A stretch of DNA of 64,000 nucleotides from Hedera helix (taxonomy: Eukaryota > Streptophyta > Magnoliopsida > Apiales > Araliaceae): assembly GCA_947179155.2 (NCBI GenBank), contig OX359264.1:52817702-52881701 (forward strand). Direction: 5' to 3'. The notes under the pieces were generated by a model. That model did not search any database. It saw nothing but the letters and a program-made list of their open reading frames with translations, and had not been told where the DNA came from. This document shows positions 11,301 to 26,300 of this stretch, piece by piece. A program made the translations under genes and the position numbers. How positions within the stretch are numbered: position 1 is the first letter of the stretch; every line of letters starts with the position of its first letter.

Positions 11301-14300
11301 TTGAATGAATAATAATGAATTACATCAACTCCTAACCCCTATTTATACTAATCAAAATTACTTCTAATCCTAATAACGAAAGGAACAAATTACATAAGAA
11401 TTCTAATCAATTATGGAAACAAAAATCCTAATTATATAATAAAATAATTAATCCCGCGTTGCTATCCGCGTTTGAGGCTTTGGTTGAATCGTTGTTTGCT
11501 TTGCCATGCTAAAAATAGAATAGCCGTGTAAGAACGATCCTTACAATTTATGGCAACTTGGGTGCTGACTAGATGAAACTCCTAAATCAAATTGACTTCC
11601 CTCTGCTTAATTAAACTCTTGAAATACAAAGTTGAATTGGATTCTTTATTGTATTAGTATGCTAATAATTCCCACTTCCGTAAGGTCCGTGAATCAACCT
11701 TGAATTCTTTAATTGCTATGTTGGACCCACCTATTCCATATGAATTCTTGAATTGATATGCACGAATCTGTTACCTCCAGGAATTGTAATCAAGCCATGA
11801 TCTAACTTCCTTGCCGCGTAGACTTAAGTTTGGAAAACATACAGTGTAAAGGACTTGGATTAATAACCAACCAACATGGGACCATGCTAAATCAAATTGT
11901 ATATTCCATCTTTGAATTGCCAAAACCAGAATTTGATTTGGTTTGGATTTTGCCAAGGATGCTATTGTCATGCTTTTTTCCCCAAATTACGGAACAATGA
12001 ATGACTTGCTGAACTGGGCCTTGATAATGCTCCTTTTGTTTTACCGAAACTAGAAGAAAATTAAGCTGCTCTAGTTGAATCATGCTGCTGCTAATGAACC
12101 GAAATATGGGCGCACTTTGAATCCTTGAAGCTGCCAATGCGCTGATTAATTTTATTTTTGAATTGGGTTTGGCCCAACCGCTTGAACCATTTGAATTATT
12201 TTCGGCCCAAATTTCTTGAATTAATCCAATAAAACTTTTTGACGATCACAAGTCTCGGCTTCGTTTGATGTAGAAATGATCAAGATCGTATCAAGAGAAG
12301 AGGAAGGAAATGGTGCAAGGAGGGAGGAGTCCTCCTAGAAATACATTGTGGCAATGAAAAGTTAAAGGACTACTGACCTGGAGCTGAGAACAAGACCGAA
12401 ATCGCAACTTATCATTCGAAGCATGAAAGTGGGTGGACCAAATCGTCTCTCCTTTTAGAATTATTTCCCCCCCCACACCTTGGCCCTCTTTCTCCGAAGA
12501 GGAAAGAAGAATCTTCCAAGCGGACTTAGACCAAAATGTCCTGTGTAGGAAGGCATTTTGAAAATCTAGCTACTATAGGAAAGAGAAGTTGGACATGGAG
12601 GTAGGTTCTCCTTTGGTGAGAAGACAAAAAAAATGCAACAAAAAACATTTTTTACTCAATCCAATTCCCCTGACAACATGGCAAATGAAACACATCTCCA
12701 CATGATCTTCCCCATCTTTAGAATTACTGTAGACTAAAATATAGTCCGAAATAAGAACACCAAAGTAAAAGAGGAAACCCAAGCCTTCTCTAAAATCCCA
12801 AACTCTTAATACCTTAAACATTTGCCAAGCACGGTTCGAAGAAGTGGTTGAGATGCTGAAATCTTGACGACTTGGTTTGGTTTCCTTAGTCATCGATTCA
12901 ATAATGAGTAACGAATTATAATGTCATGAAATCAAACGGCACCATAGGTGTGGCATACAACTTTGTCAATACAAAGGTTGTGTATTGGCGAAATTTCTTC
13001 GTAATGAGGAAAAATAACAGTGTAACAAAGTAATCAAGAAGAAATAACGGCGTAATGAAGAAATTAAATATGAATAACAGTGTAATGAAAAATCGACAAT
13101 TGAACCCTTTTTTGTGGAACAAAAAGAGTAATAATAATAATATTGGCCTTTTTTTGTGGAACATAGAGTAATTTATATTATTGAGGGAGAGCAAAAAGTT
13201 AAATACTTTTGAACTTTTTAGTCTCTCAAAAACAAAAAATATATTTTTTGAATTGTAATGTTTAGAACAGGGGTTAATAAATGTTTTGGTAACTTTACTT
13301 GGAGTCAATTTTCAATGTGGTTACCGACTTTGTTTTGGTTACAAACGCATTACTATAGTCGTAAAAAGTTGCAAAAAGGTCATTCGTTAAAATTCCGTCC
13401 AAAAAAGTGACGAAACTTGCTGAGTAAATTAACAGCTGACAGATTTTTTTATGGACCTAGCTTAGGTGGATAATGGAAAATTTTGTAAACTTAAACAAAG
13501 AGTTATAGTTGATAAAGTTAAATAATTAGTTAGAATAATTAAATTAATATAATCAACATTAACTGGTAAAAAAATTTTAAATCCTATTAATATAATTTCT
13601 TATTTTTAATTTTCATATAATTAACATTATCTTAAATTAAAACTAATTATAACTTAGATAAAGAGTATTTCAAAAGGAAAAGTAAATAATATTTTAAACT
13701 AAATAAATACTTCAAAATTAACATTAAGAAAACCCAAATCAATTGAAATCAGGCATTTCATTTTAGAAAGATCTAGAAAATTGTTCATTCTTCTTCTTAG
13801 TCCTAATCAAACCAAAGACACCTAAACTTGTAAGGTCCGATCCGTCGTTTGAAAAGGAGTTTACAATTAGTCCCAAACATCAAAATCCAAGAGACATCCT
13901 AAACATCAAAATTCCATCGGAAAGATTTAGCTTAGAAGCTTCCCATTGGAAACTATGGTGTGGATGTTCCGAGTTTTGGTGACTTTAAGCTTCCCATCAG
14001 AAACTATGGTGTGGAAATTATGATTTATTTTTTATCACTTTGATCTATTATACGTTTGGATTTGATGATATGTGAATTTTTTTGTTTGTTTGAAATTTCA
14101 TCATATATTCTTGCGGAAGATTTTTGAGGGAGATAAAAAAGATTTCCCTAGTCCCTTTGATCTGCGTTGGATTTGAAAGAATTTTTTCGAACAAAGAAGT
14201 GGAAGATAAAAGAAATTTCCCTGTCCCTTCCCTCGATTTGCGTTGGATTTGGAAGATTTTGTTAGAACGAAGAAGTTTTATCTTGTGGAAGATAAAAATT

Positions 14301-17300
14301 TTTTCCCTAGTCCCTTCCCTCGATCTGTTAGCCAATTTGCTCCCCTCGATCTGTCAGCCGATTTGGAAGATTTTTTTAGAATGAAGAATATGTTTTTTCT
14401 TTTTTAGTATATAATATATAATTAGTTTTAGTTTATGATAGTTTAATTTTAAAAGAAATTTCCCATTATCCACTTAAGTTAGGTCCCACAGCCGCCTAAG
14501 CAAATCTGTCAGCCGTTAGTCTACTCAGCAAGTTTCGTCACTTTTTTGGACATAATTTTAATGAACGACTTTTTTGTAACTTTTTACAATTATAGTAATG
14601 TGTTTGTATCAAAAAAGATTCGATAACCACAATGAAATTCGACCCCTAGTACAGTGACCAAAAACATATATTAACCCGTTTAGAACAGTTATCCCATGTT
14701 GCCAAAGAAAACTTGCTTACAGTTTTTAAATTTAGTGGGGAAGTTACATTTATTATCTTTATTTATTTTCTCTTATATTTGGAAAATAATTTACTATCAC
14801 ACGCATAATGTGTTTGTGTGTACTAGTAATAATAAATAATATATGTATATTTGCACAATAACTTATCAATAATAATAATAATAATAAATAAATTATTATT
14901 TAATGTATTTATGCACTTTTTATAGTGCCTTTTATTGTATTTATGTACTTTTAAGAGTGTCTTAAGAACTTATTGTTCAATTATGCGATATTTTTAGTAT
15001 AACATTTGGACATGCTATGTGTACTAGATGGTGTTTTTATGTTTATCTAATTGATCCATCTTGTTATTCTTATTGGTTAGAATTAATATAATTTTTAAAA
15101 AAAATTTGAAGTTCCAAACTAGGAGTAAGTAGGCGTCTAATTGCTGAAAAGGGGTTTATTTCTCTTAGGATAACCCTTATCCAAGAATGCATTGCAACCG
15201 TTCCTTTCTATTTGGTTCAAGTATCCACTTGGGGTGACTGAGTTGGTTGAGTTCATTATGTGCAGATTCTTATGAGCTGGGCAAAATGAGGAAAGAAAGG
15301 TCATTTGATTGTTTGGAATTTGATGTGTTGTCCTAGCGAGCAAAGGTGTTTAGGCCTAGAGAATCTGGTATCTAAGCACTAATCTAAGGTTGGCAAATGG
15401 TTGTGGCTCTTTTTTCACGATATGCTCTCTTTGGCATCCGGTGATCAGAAGCAAGTATGATCTCCAGCAGGATGCGTGTGATGCAAAGTTATGTTCTTCT
15501 GTTACTCATTCCAGTCCTTGAAAATTCATCTTGTACAACTACTCTATGCCCTTGATTTGTATTTAAATGGGAGAGTATCTGGGGTGGGGCTAACCCCTTA
15601 TCGGAGCGTAATTCTCCCATTTCTTTCTATTCCTGGGAGGTTGCGACCTTTTTCTTGGAATTTTCGCTTCTTTTGTAATTTGAATGATAAGGTGATGAGA
15701 TTTTCCCTTAATTCCTTCACCTATGTAATTCAGCCAATCTCTTATTCCTCAAGTAGACTTATCTAGCCTGCTGATTGTTCAGTGGCTCAGCCTTCTGTTG
15801 CTAGTCTTTTAATATTTGGTCTTCTTCCAGATCTCAACTTTCTATTAGTATATTTTATTTGGAAAGCGTACACTCTTGCTAAGGCTTTTGTGTGCCTTTT
15901 GACCCTGCGTCGGCTTAACAGTTGGATTTGTCCTTCTAATGTAGAAGACCTCCTTCTCTACAATTTTAAAGAGTTCCTTACAGGAAAGGTTTGGAAGTAT
16001 TATGTGGATTTTGTATGCTTGTTCATCGTCTATTGTGGCGTACTGACAGAGGAATTTGAGGATCTTTTGTAAGCGGTTGAAGATTGTTGCTTAGTACGCA
16101 TCTCTGCATCGAATAATGTTGGTCTAGTTTGGGATAGAGTGTCATTGTGTCATTATATGCATCTCTTTTGCTCCATCTGAATGTGAACTTTTTGAGGAAC
16201 ATTTTTATCAGATTTACAGAGGGATCGACGAGCTGTGTTCTGTTGACACGGGATGAGTTTGATTCTTCTTTTCATATCTTCATTTATACCTCCTTTTGGG
16301 AGGAATTATTGTCTTCCATCTTAGTTGTAGTTCCACTTTGTCTTCTCCAATAATAATAGGTCTTCTGTTGAAAAATTCAATCATTCTTGCCGAAGTTGTG
16401 TAGGAGTTTTGATTCATTGCTGATCTCAAGTGACTTGCGACTGTGTGGAAAATGTAGATAGATCCTGATTTTTAAGGCAGTTGGTTTGCTGTTTTCGACT
16501 GTTTTCTACTAATATTACGTAGTGAACTGTAATTCATGTTAACTTCATGCTTGTTTTAGTGTTTTGTAATATGCTGTGTTGCTGGTACTGCAGAATAAGA
16601 ATGAGTCTCTTGTCAAACTGTCGATACTTCCAACTGGGAGTCCACCTGGATTAGATAACAGTTATCTTGACATTTTAAACAAGCTGCGAGAGTTTTTACA
16701 TAAAGGTCAGAGTGCTGTTGTTTTTGATGACCAGGTAATCCTCATCCCATAACTCATTGCTCTAAGTTTGTTCCTAGGAGATTATTTTCCGAGATTTCGT
16801 TAATTCTTATACGGATTGCTGGCAATACCTACTTGTCCTCTCCATGTTATCTCCCTGTACTCGTTACAAAGGATATGCTATGGTAATTGTATGTTCTAGA
16901 AGTTGATATTTTTTGGAAAGTGAAATTCTAAGAAACATATATGAGATGTTTACACAATCAATTAGAAAGTAGACAAGTAGGCACGCGTGCGCACAGGGTA
17001 AAAAATGAAAAGTAAATACAATAAGCTCCCAGCGGTTATAAACAATTCGTGAAAGAGGTTGTAGACGCTGAGTATACCTTGTTATAGATAAGAAAATCGT
17101 GCTCAATGCCTCAATGGTAAATCATGATGTACTTTGTTTGGTCCATTTACAAATGGTTTAAACCTTTACACAATTGGGAGCTTAATGGTCAGAAAAATCT
17201 ACTTTACATGCGGGGCCTAAACCCTAATAGTTTAATTTTATTTATCATTCTAGCTATTTTCTGTCATTTAATCCTTTACAAATTGTTGATCTGCATCAGT

Positions 17301-20300
17301 TAAATTTTATATAATCCTTGTAAGTGGGGGCCTAATCCTTTTAGATTTGAGAGCAGGTGGTGGTCTCGTCATAATTTTCATGTACTGGCTCTTCCTGGTG
17401 GGAGGAACATCAGGTTAAGGATTAGAGGGTGTCATTTTGATGCAAAAACTTTAAGAATAAGGTGAAGGATTGGAATAAGTCTGTTTTGGTGATGTGAGAT
17501 CTAATAAAATAGATGTTTTGAGGGAGATCACTGAGATTGATAGTGTTAAGGAGGAAGGTTTGTTATCTAATGATATGGTCAATCTTAGAGCTGACCTTAG
17601 GAGTGAGTTCGAGGTTTTATTGTTTAGGGAGGTGACAAGTTGGAGGCAAAAGAGTAGATGCTAGTGGTTAGGTATTGAGGTGGTAATTCTAAGTTGTTTC
17701 ATATTATGGCAAGATTGAGTTCAAAGCAGGTGAAATTATTTGTAATCCTATTCTTATTAAGGAGGAGATTTGTCTTTTTTGTGGAGGACGTTGTGGATGC
17801 TCGATGATTGAAAGTATAGATTGGTCTCCTATTTTGAGTGAGAGGTCTATCTAGTTCGAGAGACCTTTTGACGTGGAGGAGATTAGGGTAGCTGTTTTTG
17901 ATATGGAAGGGGACAAGACTCCTGGTCTTGATGGTTTCGCTATGGCATTTTATTAGCAGTGTTGGGACAATGTTAAAAGTGATCTCTTAAATATTTTTCA
18001 GGAGTTTATGACAATAGCTTGCTGTTCGAGAGTATTAATTCCCCTTCATCACCCTAGTTATTAAAAAAGAGAGGTTTACCTATGTCAAGGATCTTAGACC
18101 CATTAGTTTAACTACTAGTGTTTACAAGATCTTGACTAGGGTTCTTTCTAAGAGTCTGGGGCTTGTGTTGAATGATACTATTTTAGATTCTCAGAGTGCG
18201 TTTTTTGGGGGAAGACAAATTCTAGATGCCGCATTGGTTGCTAATGAGGTTGTAGAGGATGTTAAAAGGTGAGATTACAAGGTTTTGATTCTTGAGCTTG
18301 ATTTTGAGAAGGCTTATGATAGGGTGAGTTGGTTTTTTCTAGACAATGTGATGGAGAGAAAAAGCTTTGGAGTCAGATTTAGTTGGTGGGTTCGTGGTTG
18401 TCTTCAGTCTTACTTTTCAATTATAATAACGGAGAGCCTAAATCTTGGTTTAGGGACTCTAGGTGGTCAAGTCTGGGTGTTTCTCTGTTTCTTGTAGAAA
18501 GAGAAAAGAATTGGGGAATGATTGATAGTCTGTAATGACTATACAATCTGAATTTATATCAACACAAGGATTGAAATAATTACAGCAAGATCCCTATGAT
18601 CAAGCTAACTACAGCAATAATTTTGCAATCAAGCTAATTATAGTAACTTTCTACAATCAGGCTAATTACAGCAGCTCCCTACAATCGAGCTAATCAAAAC
18701 TGATTCCTTTGATCAAGCCTATGATCCTGATATTGATTACAGGTCAACAATCAAGCAACATAATCAATTATTACACCAAATAAATCATAATATCACAACA
18801 CCCCCCCCCCCCCCCCCCCCCCCCTCTCTCTCTCTCGTTGGTGCATGTATGTCACACATACCCAACTTGGACAAGTGATGATCAAACTCCTTCCTGGTAA
18901 CAGCTTTGGTAAGGATGTCAGCTGTCTGTTCCGATGAAGAAATATAGGGCATACAAATTAGTCCTCCCTCTTAACTTCTCTTTAATGAAGTGACGGTCAA
19001 TCTCTACGTACTTGGTCGTATCGTGTTGAATAGGATTATGGGCAATAGAAATGGCAGATCTGTTATTAGAATATAGCATCGTCGGTATACGAATGGGTAA
19101 ACGAAGATCCCACATAAAGCTCTTTAGCCACAACAACTCGCAAATCCCAAGAGCCATTGCTCAACTTTGCCTTTGCAGTTGAAGGAGCAACAAGCACCTG
19201 CTTCTTGCTTCACCAGGACACAAGATTCCCTCCAACAAATGTACAATATCCAGAGGTAGATCGTCTATCATCAAGGCAACTAGCGCAATCAGTATCTGTA
19301 TAACATTCTGTTCTAAGAAAAATTAATGCATACAACTTGAGGAATAAAAAAATCAGATTTATCAAAACAAAAAGGAGTTTAAAATCAGCGGATATGGGTT
19401 TTTATGTAGTATACATACTAGTTGAGGCCTTGCTCTATAAAATATATAAACCTTTCCCAGGCCTCCAATTGGTAGAACAAATAAGCAGGAAAATTCCATC
19501 ACAAAGGCTCAGTGCCAATCCGTATTCTTCGACAGCTGCACTTTTCAATCATTGCACACTGTAAAGCTGTAGAATAGCAAACTCTTAAAGGCCAACAGCC
19601 CAATTCTTGCAGAATTCTGGCCTACTTGGTAATCCACCCAAAAGTTTTGACCTGGGCCTGCATTTTTATTCTCAAATACCAGCTTCCTTGGAGTACTATC
19701 ATTGCCACTTTGAAAACAAGCCTGATTGATGATATGATGATCTCTAAACCAGATATCCCCTTTTCAATCAGCGAGATGACATGCTTCTAATCAGTAAGAT
19801 GACATTTACTTTTAATCAGCACAACTTAATCTCGTCTTTGGCTGGACACATACTCTTTGCTGGTGCTAGTCTACATATTAATAATTAGTTTGTCTTTTAA
19901 CTGAGTTTGTCATCTTCAAGTCATTGATGTGGCTTCGTATTATGTGTAGAAGAACTAACATATAACATACCTTTGTTTGCAGGACAGAATAATGAAGATT
20001 ATTTTATTTATTATATCGTTGATTGATCTTTGTCAGCCTTTCCTCATTGTAACAAGTTCCAATTCTCTCCCCATATGGGAAGCTGAGTTATTGCGGATGG
20101 CACCATCAATTGATATTGTACTTTACAGTGGGAACAGTGACAATAGAAGAAGTGTCAGGAAGATGAAGTTTTATGATGAAGGGGGTAGGATAATGTTCCA
20201 AGTGCTTTTATCCTCTTTGGAAGCTGTTGTTGAGGTACAACATAGTTTAGGTCTAAAATTCTTGTAGACCTTGCACTTTGGCATGGATTCCTAGTGTCAA

Positions 20301-23300
20301 AATATTCTAGAGAGAACAAGAAATTTTTATTGGAATAGATAGAGAATAGAATTTTAGAAAAGAATGGGAGGATGAGAAATCCTCCAATCTAAAGAAAGTA
20401 GAGAAGTACAAAGCCCTTAAAGCATGCTGCCCACCAGTCCCTCTGTAGAGCATGCTACTGCAAATTTTCCGACTGGTTAATATGTGTTCCACTGGTTTTG
20501 CTTTACTTTTATTAAGATGTCTAGCGCTTCAGATTTTTAGATCCTTTAAATTTAAAAACTAAAACTCAATATTGGACTTGTTGGTGCTAATAAATATTGC
20601 ATACTGCAAGGGTAATCACCCAAAGACTTGTGCACATACTTCCTTGATTTCTCGGAAAGGCGTGTTATAAGCCCGTATTGAATGGGCTGTTACAATCTAT
20701 GGATTCTATAGAAGCTTAGAGTTGGCTATCCATTTATTATAGCTGTACAATGATTTTAAATACAGGTTTTATAATCCCGCAGTTCCATGTTGAATGTCAG
20801 GTATGGAGTTTAAGACATGTCACTGACACATTTATATATAATATTTCCATTTCTTTTCGGTTTAAAATTGAACTTTTAATGCTTATGAATAATTTAGAAA
20901 AAACTATATATGAAGATACTATTTTTAGGCAAAACGGGAGGTGAGGGACCCCGCATATAATTGGGTGAACTATTATATAAAAACGACGTCGTTCTGTGTT
21001 TGTATATATAAAAAATACACTAATTCCTTTGCTGTCTACAAAAGGGTGTTTTGTAATTTTTCAAACCAATGTTATTTTGGAGAACAACTCATGCAGAAAC
21101 GTGAGATGTCTCTCTCCTCTTGTGCCTTCTTATTTTTAAATATATTTTAAAAAATTTTAAAATCCATGCAACAGACTTTGTTTTTAACCATGACATTCAA
21201 AATGGAACAGAGGGAGCAAGTACTACGGTTAACGTGGAGTCTTGACAAACTCCAAGTTCTTTCAATATTTATAGACAGCCCAACCATTTTCCTTTGGATA
21301 TAATCCTGGGAAGAATAGAATTTAGAGAAAAGAAAGAGTGAGAAAAATAATATCGTTCTTATTAGCACCTTTTCAGGTTATCTATCTTTTCTGACCACTG
21401 TAATCAAGTTTACCTCAAAAACTTTTCTGCAGGATTTACAAGTATTTGAGTCCTTAAAATGGAAAGCAGTAATAGTTGATGAGTGCCAACAATGTAGAGT
21501 CTCTTCTCAGTTTGAACAAATTAAGATGTTAGCTACTGATGTAAAGCTTCTTCTCTTCAGTGGTCCAATTAAGGTATGCTCCATTCTCCTGTTTTGATTT
21601 GTTATTTAAGGGAGTGGTGTTGATAATCATTTTGAGTTTTGCAGGATAGCGTCCCTGAGTACCTTCATCTGCTGTCATTGCTTGATTCTCATGGTGATTT
21701 TGCTAACATTGATGGCCCAAAAACTGAATCAAATGATAATCTTTGTAAATTGAAGGAGAGGTTATCACAATATATCGCATGTGAATGCAAGTCAGATTCT
21801 TCTAAGTTTGTAGAATTCTGGGTTCCTTCTCAGATATCCAATGTGCAGCTTGAGCAGTACTGTTCTACTCTACTTTCAAATTCTCTCTCTCTTTGCTCGT
21901 CTTCGAACACTGATCCTGTTGGGGCTCTCCGCGATATGCTTTTCTCTACTCGAAAGGTTTGGCCTATGAGGAATACCGTCTTGTTATGCTTAACGTTTCA
22001 TTTCCACCTGTGCATCTATGCCTGCATGCAGTTACCATATTCTTGAGTTTCCAAGTTTAAATTTGAAGGATGGGTTCATTTTCAGCCTTTTCTAATACAT
22101 TTTTTTCACCTTTTTGCTTTATAGTGCTGTGATCATCCCTACATTGTCGACCCTTCTCTTAAAGGCTTGATAACTAAAGATCTTCCAGCTGTCAATTTTT
22201 TGGATGTGGAGATAAAGGCAAGCGGTAAGCTACAACTTCTGGAAGTGATACTCTCAGAGATGAAGAAACGACAACTAAGAGTGCTAATCCTCTTTCAGGT
22301 GCATGATTTATGAATTTTTAATTCTAACACATAATGAAAGTATAGAATTCTGATTAACCATTTGTGCAAGTTGTATTGACGACTTTGATTTTTTTGTTTT
22401 CTTCATCTACGCTGTAATATATTTAGCTATGTTTTTCTAGCAAAAATTTATTACCATTTTCCTTCAGCAAAACTTAGCCATGGGTTAGCATTTTCTTTTT
22501 GTAGAGTAGGAATATTTTTAATAGCAGAGAGAGAATTCAAGCAGAGGAAAGTGTTGGACAGCATATTCCAAGCCGAAGCCGACTGTTCAAGAACAAAGCT
22601 CGACTCGACTTGAACTCGAATTAGGGGGATCGTGTTCGTTTAATTAAACGAGCCGAGCTATTTTGCTTCTGACTCGAGCTTGGTTCATTTAGTACTCAAT
22701 TAATTAATACAATTAATTTTTACATATTATATGTATAAAATGTAAAAAGAGTTATTTAAATTTGGTTTAGTTCGACTAAAGCTCGACTCGTTTATAAACT
22801 AGTCGAATTCGAACAACGTATTCAGGCTCGTTTAAAAGCTCGGCTCGATTCGAGCTCATTAAACTTTTAGTTGAACTCAAGCTCGGCATGCCAAAGGTTG
22901 ATTCGGCTGGGCTCATTTACAGCCCTAGTACAAACCCTATATGCACACCCCTAATATTTTTTAGGTGTACTTAGTTCTTGCAACTGTTCCTCTCATGTAA
23001 TATGCTAATTGATTCTCCATAATTTCTATCTGAAACTTGCTATACATTATTCTGAGGGTAATATAAAAGCAGTATCAAGATTCGGTTATTAATTAGTTAT
23101 TTTTTTTTGTAAATAATTGTTTTGGTCATTGATTATTTTTGCGGCAAGGTTCTTGCGAGGTTCAATCCACTTATTGTTCAGCATAAAATTTGATTGAACA
23201 GAAACCACCCTCTTTTTTTATTGTTACTGCAGTCTTCATCATCTGCATGTACTCTCTCCACAAAACCTTTTATACCGTAGTCCTTTTGTCCCAAACTTGT

Positions 23301-26300
23301 TGGGGTTTTGTATTTTGCATCAACATTGAGTGATTTTATGGAGTTATTAGTTCCTCCACTTTCAATTCCCATCATTTGTGAGTTCAAAATCTGTTCTGCT
23401 CTTTTCTTTGCGTGTCACTTGGTTCTCGTAGATTGTCTTTCCCTAGTCCATTGCCAACATCTATCTTGCAAGTCTCGCTGCTTGCTGCAAAGTGCAAACA
23501 TCAGCAGTGTCTTTGAAAGATTATCACTGTTGATTTCTACTTTGAGACCTGCAATTGCACTCTTGCACAGCTGTATACTATCATATACATCTTTCTTAAT
23601 ATTATGCAGAGATGCAATTAATTTCTTTGTGCTGGTTATTAAATTCTTATAGATTCTTCTTCTTGCTCATTGACGTGTGCTCCTGAATCCATATTTTGTG
23701 ACAGTCAATTGGTGGTTTTGGAAGGGATTCATTGGGGCTAGGAGATATATTGGGTGACTTTTTGTGCGAGAGATTTGGTCCGGAAACTTATGAACGTGTT
23801 GATGGGGAGGCCATGTCATCCAAATTAAGGCAAACAGCATTGAACAATTTTAACAAGGAGAGCGGGAGATTCGTATTCTTATTAGAAAGTCGTGCTTGTC
23901 TCTCTAGCATTAGGCTTTCGTCAGTGGACACTATAATAATATTTGATAGTGACTGGGATCCAGCAAATGATGTAAAAGCACTGCACAAAATATCAATTGA
24001 TTCACAGTTCAACCAAATAAAAATTTTTCGTTTATATTCGTCTTGTACTGTGGAAGAAAAAGTTTTGATTCTCGCAAAGCAGGGACTGACACTTGAAAAC
24101 AAGTTACAGAACATATTCCGTTCTACTAGTAACATGCTGCTCACTTGGGGTGCATCATATTTACTCAATAGGTTGGATGAATTTCATAGTACCTCTGATG
24201 CGAATATTTCATCTGAACAATCACTTTTGAACAAAGTAGTGGATGAGTTCTTTGCATTACTTTCTCAGAGTGGTGAAAATAATAATATAGACAACCCTAT
24301 CATCTTAAAAATTCAGCAAAGGGGGGGAGTTTACAGTTCGAATCTTAAGTTGCTTGGAGAACTACAAGTTCAGTTATCAGATGGAGAACCTCCGCATGTG
24401 TTTTGGACAAATCTGCTGAAGGGAAGGAATCCCCAGTGGAAATTTTTGTCTGGGAAAACCCAGAGGCACCGGAAAAAAGTCCAATATTTTGAAAAGTCAC
24501 CAAAGAAAGCAGAAGCTGAAACTGTTGAAGTTGGAAAGAAGCGCAATAAGGTGGTGGCCAATTTTATCAATCCTGCCAATCTGAAGCCTGGACTGGAACA
24601 AAGTGAGGTTGAAGTGGTTGGGGGAGGTAAATTTCCAAACTGTAGTTAACAATTCCAACTTGTGATCATCAAAAACAATTCCATCTTGTGATCATAGAAA
24701 TTTTTTCTCACAAACTTGTGTTCCTAGGTATAGACAAAATTGCACTTGCATGTACGGGATTATAATTTATTCTTAAATGCTATGCAGAACCAATGTTTGT
24801 AGCTTTCTGAGAGCTTATCATATTCTGCAGGGACTTCTCGTATTACTAGTGATAATGGGTTTCACTATTCAAATAGGTCAGATGCTTGTGATGCTCCCGT
24901 AGTTGAGTCTGAGGAGAGCACACTGCCTGATGCGCAGAAGAGTCTTTATCTTTTTGTGAAGCCAGACATTTCTAAGCTTTGTGAAATTCTAAAATTATCA
25001 GTATGCATCTCTTATACCCTTCTCTAGATTTTTTACTTTTTATGTAAACTTAATTTACATTCATGCTTACGGAAATCTAGTGTGATGACAAATATAATAG
25101 CCTTTTGTTGATTCAATAATATGATAAATGTGATGATGATGAAAGATTACTGTACCCACGTGCGAATTCCGATTCATAGTTTGTTTTGCTGAGCTTGTAG
25201 CTGGAGGGCATTCGTAGTTTTGGTTTGATGATAATAACATATCTAGTAATAAATGAACAAGGAGGGCTATTGTGATATTTTTATTGAAACTAATGAGGTT
25301 CTTTTATTCAAAAAATGTTTGGTCCTGCGTGGATCCAACCAGAGCATTTGGGATATTCAAAAAATAAGATATTAGGGTGTGATAATGGAGAAATCTGATG
25401 CTTTAGTTGCATTTGTAGAGAGTTTTAGTTTCTGATGTGACATGGAGGTAAACATAGTTGTCAAATCGTGTATCGAAAACCTCCTTATCGTGTTTTATGT
25501 ATCGTATCGTAAGATACGGAAATAAAATAAAAAAAGTAGTAATATATATTTAAACACATAAAACACAAGCTTGTTTTCATATAAAAGTAGTCAAGTAAAT
25601 ATTATTATAGACTAAAAATAAATTTTAAAGTTAAACAGTAGTCAAAATATTCTAAATTAATTTACTAGATATTGTTTCAGCAAACTTTATAGAGTAACTA
25701 GAAAAAACGAAATTCAAATTTACCTTTAATCTATAAAACAAAAGAGAATAATTCAAATTAACAAGTGGAGATTTATATATCTACTTATAGAAAGTGACGT
25801 GGAAAAAGTAGAGCGATATTTTTAATTAGTTTTAATACTCTAAAAAATGATTAAAGTCTCATGAAGCGATATAGAATATGTTTGTGCTATAAAATCTCTT
25901 CAATTGAAATGTTAAAATGTTTAAAAGTTTTGTTTTTAGTCTTTTGGATCTACATTAAAGCTTTTTCAAGTTGGTTGCTTTTAAAAAATATCGTGCATTG
26001 TATCGTATCGTAAGAATCGTAAGACGCTGTATTATTTTAGATTCACCCTGCGATACGTATCAAATTGTCTTTGTATCGTATCGTAAGATACGTATCGCAT
26101 ATCGTAAGATTCTGATAACTATGGAGGTAAACACTATTCTTTTTTAGGCAACACCATAATGACAAGATAGATAGGGAGTGTTATCTTAGAAATTTCATGT
26201 GAAAATACCATGTTTGTTCTTTGAATAGAAGGAATGGTCAGGAGATGTGACCCTTGCCATTTGGAGTTTTCATCATGACACTAGGCTAGAAACAATAATT

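Noticed and set aside
12573..12893. Possible transposon protein on the minus strand (CFICHVVRG, HFFCLL)
   Set aside because: The Cys/His spacing does not fit the LINE zf-RVT pattern well enough, and no neighbouring domain supports it.
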